Assembly: GCA_009845645.1 (NCBI GenBank)
Contig: VXZF01000421.1
Span: 1 to 5,975, forward strand
DNA length: 5,975 nucleotides
Direction of reading: 5' to 3'
From: Gemmatimonadota bacterium
GTDB taxonomy: Bacteria; Latescibacterota; UBA2968; UBA8231
Part shown: piece by piece, positions 1 through 5,975 of the stretch
Position numbering within the stretch: the first letter of the stretch is position 1
Layout: each line of letters begins with the position of its first letter
Made by a program: the position numbers and the translations under genes
The notes under the pieces: generated by a model
Seen by the model: the letters and a program-made list of their open reading frames with translations, nothing else
What the model was told of the DNA's origin: nothing
Databases searched by the model: none

Positions 1-797
1 AGCGAGTTCGCGCCCCGCGCCAAAAGCAACTGGGCCATCTCTAGCTGGTTGGTCATAACGGTTTTGTGCAGAGGCGTACTGCCGTGGTCGAAACGGTGAA
101 ACTCACCGGCAAAGCCGTCGATATCCGCACCGCGATCCAGCAAAAACTCCGCCGCTTCCAACGCGCCGCTGTATGCCGCAAAGTTAAGCGCTTCCACCAC
201 AATCTGCTCGGCGGTGAGCACGGTGTCTGGATTCGGGTGATAGAGGTGGCCTGTTCCCTCTTTCAACTTGCCCTCCGAGTCGAAGAATTCCGCCATCAGA
301 TCAACGCGGTTGACCCCGGCGGCAAAGCGCAAATCCAGGGGCGCACCCGCCGCAATCAACATGCGAGCTAGCTCCAAGTCTTCCTCGATAAGCGCGTCCC
401 ACAGCACCCGACCCCGGTTGCGCCCTAAGTCCGCGCCCTCGGCGGCCAAGAGTTGAACCATCTCGGCCTTGTTCCCAGCCCAACCGAGTTGGGCACTGCT
501 TACTACCAAATCCAGTACGGCGACCGTGTCGTACGTGGCGGCGTTGGGATCGGCACCTGCCGAGAGCAGAGCCGCGGCTAGTGCAACCGCATTTTCGGGC
601 AGCGGCGCTCGTTGCGGCTCGCCGACTACGTGGTGCAAGAGCGTAGCCCCACGAAAGTAAGGGTATTCGTAATACTCGTCGAAATAGCCGCGCGCCGTCG
701 CTAACTCGGGGTACTCAGCAAGCAGCTTTTGCAGGGCTTCGGCGTCGCCGGCATCAATGGCTTTTACAGCTTCGTAAAAGGCTTTGTGGTCGGCGTC
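1..797 (-). other. Ankyrin-repeat region within the second fusion protein (residues about 669 to edge)
   Basis: Counterpart of the ankyrin region in the upstream paralogue, with the same repeat order: ADHKAFYEAVKAIDAGDAE (670-688), GATLLHHVV (718-726), LAAALLSAGADPNAAT (741-756), LLAAEGADLG (784-793), MLIAAGAPLDLRFAAGV (814-830), AEFLLDRGADIDGFAG (884-899) and GSTPLHKTV (907-915). The last visible repeat reads LLLARGANS at the window edge. By comparison with the paralogue one terminal helix pair and tail remain outside. Divergence from the paralogue is visible but all repeat landmarks are kept, which argues for continued function. Confidence 0.85.
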
Positions 798-2801
798 GCC
801 ACGGTCGCGTCCTTGGGGCGGTAGTTCCTCATCTTCGCGTGGAATGGCCAAGGCGATTAATTCGGGCGGACGACCTGACTCACCTAGATAGTTGCCCAGC
901 GGCACGACCACGTATTGGCGGCCGTCGACCGTATAGCTCATCGGCGCACCATAGGCATTACTGGGTAACTCGACGCGGCCGATCTCTTCACCCGAAGCTA
1001 ACTCGTACGCCCACAGGTACGCGTCGCGATCGACAAAGTAATCCTCGCCAGCCTCGGCCAAGCCGTGCGGGTCCTGCGAAGTGGCCAAGAGGAGATTCGG
1101 CGTGGCCAAGACGAAGGTGCGGTTGTCCCAGCCCATATCCGGCAGGTCGAGGCCCTTAAGCGCCGGGTGATCGACCGGCCCCTTGCCCACCGTCGTCCGC
1201 CACAGGTGTTCGCCGCTGTTGAGGTCAATCGCCGTGATACTGCCGTACGGAGGCTTGACCAGCGGCAGACCCCGAGGGCCGAGGACGTGCAGGTTGTTGC
1301 TAGCAGAAAACGCCGAATGAGCCTCCGGGTCCTCTACCGGATTCAACTGTACAGTGGTGATGGCCATGTGCGACGGCACGTACAGCACACCCGTGCGCGG
1401 ATCCGCCGCACCGCCCGCCCAGTCAGCACCACCCCATTGGCCCGGAACTGACAAGACGCCCTTCTCCGTCGGCGGCGTGTAGAGCGGACCGTAGTCGTAT
1501 TCGGCGAGAATGGCCTTGGCTTCCTCGCGCAACTCAGGCGTGAAGTCGATCAGATCGTCCTCGCTGATACCCTGGCGCTCGAAAGGGGCCGGCTTGGTCG
1601 GAAAAGGCTGCGTCGGCGAGGTCTTTTCGCTTGGCACTTGCGATTGCGGAACTGGCTTTTCCTCAATCGGCCAGATCGGCTCGCCAGTTATGCGGTCAAA
1701 GACAAAGCAAAAAGCCTGCTTGGTTAGCTGGGCGACGATCTTGCGCGGTTGGCCGTCGACGACCACGTCCAACAGTAGAGGGACGGCCGGCGGGTCGTAG
1801 TCCCACAGACCGTGGTGGACCAGCTGGTAGTGCCACACCCGTTCGCCGGTCTCAGCCTTCAGACAGACCACTGACTCGCTGAACAGGTTGTCGCCGGGGC
1901 GCTCGCCACCGTAGTAGTCGTGGCTGGCCGTGCTCACCGGCAAGTAGAAGTTGCCCAACTCCTCGTCGGCGGTCATCGTCGCCCAGACATTGGCCGCGCC
2001 GTACTTTTTCCACGCATCGCTTTCCCACGTCTCGTTGCCGTACTCGCCCTCTAACGGAATCGTGTGGAATTCCCAGACCTTCTCGCCGGTACGCACATCG
2101 AAGGCCTGCACATCGCCGGGAGGGGTGTACTCGGGCGGCGGCTGGAAACGCCAGTCGCCCATGGCCGAGCCAACGGCGACCACGTTGCGGCAAACCACGG
2201 GCGGGGACGTGATTCCGTAGTTCCAGCGCTGACTTTCGTCCAGCGGCCGGCGCAGCGAGGCCCCCAAATCGACGCGCCCATCCTCGCCGAAGTTCGGGTC
2301 GGGCAGGCCAGTCTTGGCGTCTATGGAATACAAATGGGAAGTCGAAGTCGCCATAAACACCCGCTCAACCTCGCCATCGGTCCAATAGCTCACCCCGCGC
2401 ACGTTACCCAAGAAGCGGAAGTTCATCCGCCAAGCCTCTGGGTCAAAGGTCCACAGTTCCTCGCCGCTTTGGCCGTCGAGGGCCACGAGAATGTTGAAGG
2501 GCGAGGCATAGTAGAGTACGCCGTTGACGGCCAGTGGCGTCCCTCGGTTGTTGTCGAAGTAGAGATTGCGCCCCACCGGGTTGGGGCCAGCCGTCTCGTA
2601 GATTTGCTGATCGGGGGGGCGGTAGCGCCAGATCACGCGCAATTGATCGAAGTTATCGCGATTGATCTGGTCGGCGGGAGTGTAGCGAGTACCGCCCTGA
2701 TCACTACCGTAATACGGCCAATCAACCTCGTCGGCAAATGCCGCCGTCGCGAGCAAAAGTGACAATAACGCCAGCAAGGTCCCACAGGCTCGTTTGTTCA
2801 C
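1..2801 (-). CDS. PQQ-dependent dehydrogenase fused to C-terminal ankyrin repeats, second tandem copy (3' end outside window)
   Basis: Exported quinoprotein oxidoreductase, presumably oxidising an alcohol, polyol or sugar with PQQ in the periplasm; the substrate is unknown. Reading from the GTG at 2801-2799 gives 933 uninterrupted codons to the left edge. Seen: signal peptide at residues 1-23 (Lys/Arg, then a Leu/Ala-rich core, ending AAFA before DE); the quinoprotein N-terminal motif WPYYG at 28-32; repeated xDxxTG/SGxxxW propeller motifs near 107, 233, 313, 367 and 524; catalytic-type WDYD at 333-336 and K361 in LTKQ. The spacing D334 to K361 is 27 residues, as I recall for D466/K493 of E. 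coli Gcd. The propeller ends near 653. Ankyrin-type repeats run from about 669 to the edge (SAGADPN, AAEGADLG, AAGAPLD, DRGADID, ARGANS). There is no CXXCH haem site and no transmembrane bundle. It is paralogous along its whole length to the preceding gene; about 40 residues are missing by comparison. The start is supported by an AGGAG five bases upstream and by the signal peptide. Family assignment is firm; substrate and ankyrin role are not. Confidence 0.93.
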   Translation of the reverse strand, partial: MNKRACGTLLALLSLLLATAAFADEVDWPYYGSDQGGTRYTPADQINRDNFDQLRVIWRYRPPDQQIYETAGPNPVGRNLYFDNNRGTPLAVNGVLYYASPFNILVALDGQSGEELWTFDPEAWRMNFRFLGNVRGVSYWTDGEVERVFMATSTSHLYSIDAKTGLPDPNFGEDGRVDLGASLRRPLDESQRWNYGITSPPVVCRNVVAVGSAMGDWRFQPPPEYTPPGDVQAFDVRTGEKVWEFHTIPLEGEYGNETWESDAWKKYGAANVWATMTADEELGNFYLPVSTASHDYYGGERPGDNLFSESVVCLKAETGERVWHYQLVHHGLWDYDPPAVPLLLDVVVDGQPRKIVAQLTKQAFCFVFDRITGEPIWPIEEKPVPQSQVPSEKTSPTQPFPTKPAPFERQGISEDDLIDFTPELREEAKAILAEYDYGPLYTPPTEKGVLSVPGQWGGADWAGGAADPRTGVLYVPSHMAITTVQLNPVEDPEAHSAFSASNNLHVLGPRGLPLVKPPYGSITAIDLNSGEHLWRTTVGKGPVDHPALKGLDLPDMGWDNRTFVLATPNLLLATSQDPHGLAEAGEDYFVDRDAYLWAYELASGEEIGRVELPSNAYGAPMSYTVDGRQYVVVPLGNYLGESGRPPELIALAIPREDEELPPQGRDRGDADHKAFYEAVKAIDAGDAEALQKLLAEYPELATARGYFDEYYEYPYFRGATLLHHVVGEPQRAPLPENAVALAAALLSAGADPNAATYDTVAVLDLVVSSAQLGWAGNKAEMVQLLAAEGADLGRNRGRVLWDALIEEDLELARMLIAAGAPLDLRFAAGVNRVDLMAEFFDSEGKLKEGTGHLYHPNPDTVLTAEQIVVEALNFAAYSGALEAAEFLLDRGADIDGFAGEFHRFDHGSTPLHKTVMTNQLEMAQLLLARGANS

Positions 2802-2811
2802 GCTTTCTCCT
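2802..2811 (-). promoter_or_regulatory. Shine-Dalgarno site in a 10-base intergenic gap, supports GTG start and translational coupling
   Basis: On the minus strand the TAG stop of the first fusion gene (2814-2812) runs straight into AGGAG (2811-2807), followed by five bases (AAAGC) and the GTG at 2801-2799. The G of the stop codon extends the site to GAGGAG. The strong match and standard spacing fix a GTG start for the second gene. Because the site abuts the stop codon, a ribosome ending the first gene would cover it, which suggests coupled translation (inference). Confidence 0.85.
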
Positions 2812-5697
2812 CTATTGTTTTTTCGTTTCCTTGGCCGCCGCGTCATGTGCGCCGATAGCCTTGCGCATAGCGTCGTTTTCGTAGTAGCCCGCCCAGTCGT
2901 AGGCTGTCTCGCCCCAGCGCGCATCTCCAATTGTCGTGGATGCACCCTTTTCTAGCAAATAGCGAATCAATTCGACGTCTTCGGTATCCACGGCCTTGTG
3001 CAGGGCCGTGCTGCCCCAATCCCACTCCCAGAAAAAGCCGACTAAAGCGTCGATATTGGCACCTTTCTCCAGTAGGAAGTCAATGGCCTCCCGACCGCCA
3101 CTGTACACTGCGTAGTACAGCGCCTCATCCACGACCTGCTGGCCGCTGAGGACGGTGTCGGGGTTGGCGCGATAGAGGCGGTTGGCCTCCGGCGTCGGTA
3201 CACCGTCTTTGAAAAAGCCAGCCATCAGGTCCGTGCGATTAAGTCCAGCGGCAAAGCGCAAATCGACCTCGGCCCCAGCGCTGAGGAGCATCTCGGCTAG
3301 CTCTTTTTCGCGGCTGATTAGCAGGTCGTGCAGCAGCTTGCCGTTGTTGCGGTTCGGGTCAGCCCCCTTCTCGTATAGCAGCGCGAGCAGGTCGCCCTTA
3401 ATCCCGGCCCACTCAAGTTGAATAGCGGTGGCCGCAAGCTCTGCCGTAGTCGTCGAATCGAGCGTCGCTGCATTGGGATCTGCTCCCGCGTCGAGTAGAA
3501 TCTCGGCTAAGCTCACGGCATTATCGGGCAAGGCCGCGCGTAGCGGTGCGCCGGCCGTCAGATGCAAGAGCGTAGCGCCGCGCAAATTGGGACACTCGGA
3601 CCACTCGTCCAAAAAGCCGCGCGCGCTTGCCAACTCTGCGTGCTTTTTGAGGAGCCTGCTCAACTGCTCGCTATCGCCCGCCTCAAGTGCCGCTACGGCC
3701 TCGTAGAACGCCTTGTGGTCGGCGTCTTTGCGACTCTTGCCCTGCTCGGGGATGGCCTCGCCCGGGCGCGGAATAGCCAAGGCCACTAGCTCGCTCGGCC
3801 GGTAGGAGTCGCCTAGTGACAAGACCACGTATTGGCGGCCAGCCACCTGATAAACAGCCGGGCTAGCATACGCATTGCCCGGCAATTCGACTTGGCCTAC
3901 CAATTCGCCCGTCGCTGGGTCAAAGGCCCGCAAATACGCCTCGCGCTCGACGAAGTATCCTTGACCAGCCGCCGGGCCGAATTGGCCGTCGCGTGGGTCT
4001 TCGGTCGCGGTCAGCAGCAGCGTCGGGGTCAGCAATGGAAAGGTCCGCGAGGGCCAGCCCAGATCCTCTTTGATTTCGAGGTCTCGCAGCAGGGGATGGC
4101 CGACCGGGCCGCGCCCCATCGGCCGCATCCACAGATGCCGGCCCGTGTTGAGATCAATGGCGGTGAGGCGGCCGTAGGGCGGCTTGAGCAGCGGCAGGTT
4201 CTTCGCGGCGGTGAAGTTGTGGTTGAAGACGCCAACATAGGCCGAAGAAGCCTCGTCATCGTCGGTCGGGCGCAGCGTTACTAGATAAGGCATGGTCTTG
4301 GAAGGCACGTAGATGACGCCCGTCGCCGGATTCACGGCACCGCCCGACCAATCCGAACCTCCCAAAAGGCCCGGCACGAAAACCGTTCCCTTTTCCGTGG
4401 GCGGCGCATACAAGGAGCCGTACCTATGCCCTTCAATCGTCTCCATCGCCATTTGCCGCAACTCGGGCGTGAAGTCGATCAGGTCGTCCACACTTAAGCC
4501 CTGGCGGTCGTAGGGCCGGGGCCAGACGGGGACCGGCTGGGTTTCAGAAACCGCTTCACCGACAATGGTCGAGGCGGGCACTGGCATTTCGATAATCGGC
4601 CACACGGGCGCGCCCGTGACCCGGTCGAAGACAAAGCAGAAGGCCTGTTTGGTAAGCTGGACTACGGCTTTGATCGGCTTGCCGTCAACCTCGATATCGA
4701 CGAGAATCGGCGCAGCGGGCGGATCGTAGTCCCAAACGCCGTGGTGGGCAATCTGGAAGTGCCAGACCCGAGCACCGGTCCGGGCGTCGAGACAGACGAT
4801 GCTGTCGCCGAAGAGGTTGTCGCCGGGGCGCTCGCCGCCGTAAAAGTCATTGCTCGGCGTGCTAACCGGCAGATAGACGTAGCCCAACACGGGATCGAGG
4901 CTCATCATCGACCACACATTGGCTCCCCCAAAGTCCTCCCACGAACCTGCGCCCCAAGTCTCATTGCCGAAGGAACCCTCTTGCGGAATAGTCTCGAAGA
5001 TCCACTTTTGCTCGCCTGTGCGCACATCAAAGGCGCGCATATCGCCCGGCGGCATGGGCCGGGGCACGGGCCGCCCGCGAATGTCGGGGATGGACGAGCC
5101 GACGATAGCTAGACTGCCGTAGATCATCGGGGGCGAGACCGAAACATACTCGCCGCGCTGCACCTCCCGGCGCATGCCTTGGGTCAGATCGACGCGCCCG
5201 CTATCGCCGAAGGCCGGGTCGGGCCGGCCGGTTTTGGCGTCGAGCGAGTAGAAATAGCCGTCGGTCGTGCCGAAGAGCACGCGTTTGTCCCCGTCCTCTT
5301 CCCAATAGGCCACGCCTCGGTGGGTGCTGGGGAACCACTCTTGGTTGCGCCAAGATTCGGGATCGAATTTCCACAATTCCTCGCCAGTGGCCGCGTCGAG
5401 CGCGGCTACAATCCCAAAGGGCGAGCTGACGTAGAGAACGCCATTGACTACTATCGGCGTACTGCGATAGTAATTTCTATCGACGTCGTGCTCTGCGAGA
5501 ATTTCCGCCTCAGGGGGCCGCCAGCGCCAGACGATGCGCAGGTCGGCGAAGTTGTCGCGGTGGATTTGAGCGAGAGGCGAGTACTTAGTGCTGCCCGCGT
5601 TGCCGCCGTAATAGCGCCAGTCCGTCGGCTGCGCTAGGGCGGCGGAATAGATCAGTAGAAGAAAAAGTAAACGAACGACGCAATCGGTCTGTCTCAC
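2812..5697 (-). CDS. PQQ-dependent dehydrogenase fused to C-terminal ankyrin repeats, first tandem copy (complete)
   Basis: Exported quinoprotein oxidoreductase of 961 residues, about 300 longer than usual single-domain relatives. Seen: signal peptide at 1-22 (hydrophobic core LLFLLLIYSAALA before QP); WRYYGG at 27-32; propeller motifs of the xDxxTGxxxW type near 100, 223, 303, 357 and 514; a GERPGDN motif at 288-294; WDYD at 322-325 with D323 as likely catalytic aspartate; K350 as likely PQQ contact; propeller end near 643. A charged linker (about 644-657) leads to ankyrin-like helices from about 658: LDAGADPN, YEKGADPN, SAGAEVD, LEKGANID, GSTALHKAV and LEKGAS, ending with a Lys-rich tail at 956-960. 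Known for the family: periplasmic PQQ enzymes pass electrons to ubiquinone or a cytochrome. Here there is no CXXCH, no adjacent Cys pair as in methanol dehydrogenase, and no N-terminal membrane domain as in E. coli Gcd, so the acceptor is unclear. The GTG start is the only sensible one: an in-frame TGA lies 24 bases upstream with no other start codon between. It is cotranscribed with its paralogue, 10 bases downstream. Substrate is not predictable. Confidence 0.95.
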   Translation of the reverse strand: MRQTDCVVRLLFLLLIYSAALAQPTDWRYYGGNAGSTKYSPLAQIHRDNFADLRIVWRWRPPEAEILAEHDVDRNYYRSTPIVVNGVLYVSSPFGIVAALDAATGEELWKFDPESWRNQEWFPSTHRGVAYWEEDGDKRVLFGTTDGYFYSLDAKTGRPDPAFGDSGRVDLTQGMRREVQRGEYVSVSPPMIYGSLAIVGSSIPDIRGRPVPRPMPPGDMRAFDVRTGEQKWIFETIPQEGSFGNETWGAGSWEDFGGANVWSMMSLDPVLGYVYLPVSTPSNDFYGGERPGDNLFGDSIVCLDARTGARVWHFQIAHHGVWDYDPPAAPILVDIEVDGKPIKAVVQLTKQAFCFVFDRVTGAPVWPIIEMPVPASTIVGEAVSETQPVPVWPRPYDRQGLSVDDLIDFTPELRQMAMETIEGHRYGSLYAPPTEKGTVFVPGLLGGSDWSGGAVNPATGVIYVPSKTMPYLVTLRPTDDDEASSAYVGVFNHNFTAAKNLPLLKPPYGRLTAIDLNTGRHLWMRPMGRGPVGHPLLRDLEIKEDLGWPSRTFPLLTPTLLLTATEDPRDGQFGPAAGQGYFVEREAYLRAFDPATGELVGQVELPGNAYASPAVYQVAGRQYVVLSLGDSYRPSELVALAIPRPGEAIPEQGKSRKDADHKAFYEAVAALEAGDSEQLSRLLKKHAELASARGFLDEWSECPNLRGATLLHLTAGAPLRAALPDNAVSLAEILLDAGADPNAATLDSTTTAELAATAIQLEWAGIKGDLLALLYEKGADPNRNNGKLLHDLLISREKELAEMLLSAGAEVDLRFAAGLNRTDLMAGFFKDGVPTPEANRLYRANPDTVLSGQQVVDEALYYAVYSGGREAIDFLLEKGANIDALVGFFWEWDWGSTALHKAVDTEDVELIRYLLEKGASTTIGDARWGETAYDWAGYYENDAMRKAIGAHDAAAKETKKQ
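2815..3726 (-). other. Ankyrin-repeat region within the first fusion protein (residues about 658-961)
   Basis: This segment encodes helical repeats with ankyrin hallmarks rather than propeller strands. It begins with an ADHKAFYEAVAALEAGD helix pair, then GATLLH...NAVSLAEILLDAGADPN (707-742), ALLYEKGADPN (772-782), LAEMLLSAGAEVDLRFAAG (800-818), AIDFLLEKGANIDALVG (871-887) and GSTALHKAV...YLLEKGAS (895-920). The order GATLLH, NAV-x-x-A, LL-x-AGAD and LRFAAGLNR-x-DLM resembles a module I know from stand-alone bacterial ankyrin proteins. Ankyrin repeats usually bind proteins; behind a signal peptide the partner should be periplasmic or external (inference). Confidence 0.88.
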
Positions 5698-5700
5698 GCA

Positions 5701-5708
5701 CTCCTCTC
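5701..5708 (-). promoter_or_regulatory. Shine-Dalgarno site for the first fusion gene, supports GTG start
   Basis: The minus strand reads GAGAGGAG (5708-5701), then TGC, then the GTG at 5697-5695. If AGGAG is the pairing core the spacing is only three bases; with GAGAGG it is five. No ATG, GTG or TTG lies in frame between here and the upstream in-frame TGA (5723-5721), so this site belongs to the GTG start. Confidence 0.75.
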
Positions 5709-5728
5709 TTCGTATAAGGTCTCAAGCG

Positions 5729-5757
5729 AAGGAAGAGTTGGCGTTAAACAGTGTCAA
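5729..5757 (-). promoter_or_regulatory. Possible sigma70-type promoter for the dehydrogenase pair (weak)
   Basis: A perfect -35 consensus TTGACA lies at 5757-5752 on the minus strand, immediately after the hairpin. The hexamer 17 bases downstream is TTCCTT (5734-5729), which matches the -10 consensus only at its two ends. A better looking TATACG (5716-5711) is too far away to pair with this -35. The placement, about 30 to 60 bases before the GTG, is right for a promoter of this operon, but the -10 is poor and sigma preferences in this organism are unknown. Confidence 0.2.
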
Positions 5758-5783
5758 CGAGGCCGTTAGTCGCAACGCCCTCG
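5758..5783 (-). terminator. Imperfect hairpin after the epimerase-like gene, weak terminator candidate
   Basis: On the minus strand CGAGG-G-CGTT, a six-base loop GCGACT, then AACG-G-CCTCG form a stem of 5 + 4 pairs with one G-G mismatch. It lies 6 bases beyond the TGA of the epimerase-like gene. The following bases (TTGACACTGTTTAAC) do not form a clear T-tract, so rho-independent termination is uncertain. It could instead be an attenuating or transcript-stabilising structure. The stem itself is plain in the sequence; its role is inference. Confidence 0.4.
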
Positions 5784-5789
5784 GCAAAT

Positions 5790-5975
5790 TCAGCGGTACT
5801 GATCCAAATTCCCCTTGTATTCCAAGCCCAATACTTCCCGGCCCCGCGCCGTATTGCAGGTAGTATCGGCTTCGGGCGTGCCGACCACGTGCAACACGTC
5901 AAACTTCACTTCGTCCCTTGCTAAGGCCAGTCGGCAGGCTTCGGCCAAATCGTGGCGGCAGACCAAGCCGTTGCG
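5790..5975 (-). CDS. C-terminal end of an NAD-dependent epimerase/dehydratase-like protein (5' part outside window)
   Basis: The frame is open from the right edge to a TGA at 5792-5790, giving 61 residues. The order of short motifs is that of the C-terminus of extended SDR sugar-nucleotide epimerase/dehydratase-like proteins: CRHDLAEACRLAL near residues 6-18 (the family's usual V-H-x-D-D-V-A-x-A-x-x-L-A-L helix), then FDVLHVVG at 25-32 (usual F-x-V-x-N/H-V-x-G strand), then ARGREVLGLEYKG at 43-55 (usual A-R-x-x-L-G-W-x-P-K helix and turn). The Rossmann nucleotide-binding half and the catalytic Y-x-x-x-K lie outside the window, so substrate and exact activity cannot be stated. It ends 92 bases before the dehydrogenase pair on the same strand; whether they share a transcript is unclear because a hairpin and a possible promoter lie between. 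The short length visible limits certainty. Confidence 0.75.
   Translation of the reverse strand, partial: RNGLVCRHDLAEACRLALARDEVKFDVLHVVGTPEADTTCNTARGREVLGLEYKGNLDQYR

Noticed and set aside
1065..1451. Plus-strand open frame of 128 codons
   Set aside because: Antisense shadow of the propeller region of the second fusion gene, Arg-rich and without domain features.
2064..2762. Long plus-strand open frame of 232 codons
   Set aside because: It is antisense to the N-terminal propeller part of the second fusion gene, has no recognisable domain or convincing ribosome binding site, and its composition follows from the codons of the opposite strand.
1..2801. Second copy as a decayed pseudogene, since no closed frame is visible there
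   Set aside because: Reading the frame from the GTG at 2801 gives 933 codons with no stop or frameshift and with all catalytic and repeat landmarks; it is open only because the window ends.
2802..2811. Separate promoter for the second fusion gene
   Set aside because: The gap is only 10 bases and is filled by the ribosome binding site; no convincing hexamer pair was noticed at the end of the preceding gene.
3832..5637. Plus-strand open frames at 3832-4284, 4741-5112 and 5179-5637
   Set aside because: All lie opposite the first fusion gene. Resemblance to plus-strand frames opposite the second gene only reflects that the two minus-strand genes are paralogues.
5680..5697. Cysteine 6 as a lipoprotein cleavage site in either fusion protein
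   Set aside because: In both proteins the cysteine precedes the hydrophobic core, while a lipobox cysteine follows it. Ordinary cleavage after A-L-A or A-F-A fits better.
1..5697. The paralogous pair as a transposon-borne or mobile duplication
   Set aside because: No terminal inverted repeats, transposase fragments or target-site duplications are visible, and the copies are well diverged, so an old tandem gene duplication is the simpler explanation.

Overview
The window comes from a moderately GC-rich bacterial genome (about 60% GC by eye). It is almost entirely filled by minus-strand genes. No lineage marker is present. Two exported PQQ-type dehydrogenases suggest a Gram-negative (diderm) bacterium. 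The fused ankyrin module resembles one I associate with environmental groups such as Planctomycetota, Acidobacteriota, Latescibacterota and similar uncultured lineages, but that is a low-confidence guess.

Layout, read in the direction of transcription (right to left): (1) 5975-5790 is the last 61 codons of an NAD-dependent epimerase/dehydratase-like (extended SDR) protein. (2) 5789-5698 is a 92-base gap holding an imperfect hairpin, a TTGACA hexamer and a strong purine-rich ribosome binding site. (3) 5697-2812 is a complete 961-codon gene for an exported quinoprotein (PQQ beta-propeller) dehydrogenase whose C-terminal third is an ankyrin-repeat domain. (4) After only 10 bases comes a second gene with the same architecture, from a GTG at 2801 to the left edge: 933 full codons, open to the edge, with roughly the last 40 codons missing. 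Because this second gene has no stop inside the window, a simple closed-ORF search misses it. I read it through from the sequence without finding any interruption.

The two large genes are tandem paralogues with the same domain order: signal peptide, PQQ propeller with a WDYD catalytic motif and a lysine 27 residues later, a short linker, then ankyrin repeats. They almost certainly form one transcript, and the second is probably translationally coupled to the first. Both should act in the periplasm as PQQ-dependent oxidoreductases, probably on an alcohol, polyol or sugar; the sequence does not tell which. Neither has a haem c motif or a membrane anchor, so the ankyrin domain sits where other family members carry a cytochrome, and the route of electrons to the respiratory chain is open. 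This duplicated dehydrogenase-ankyrin fusion is the most interesting content of the window. I see no RNA genes, CRISPR arrays, insertion sequences or other mobile elements.
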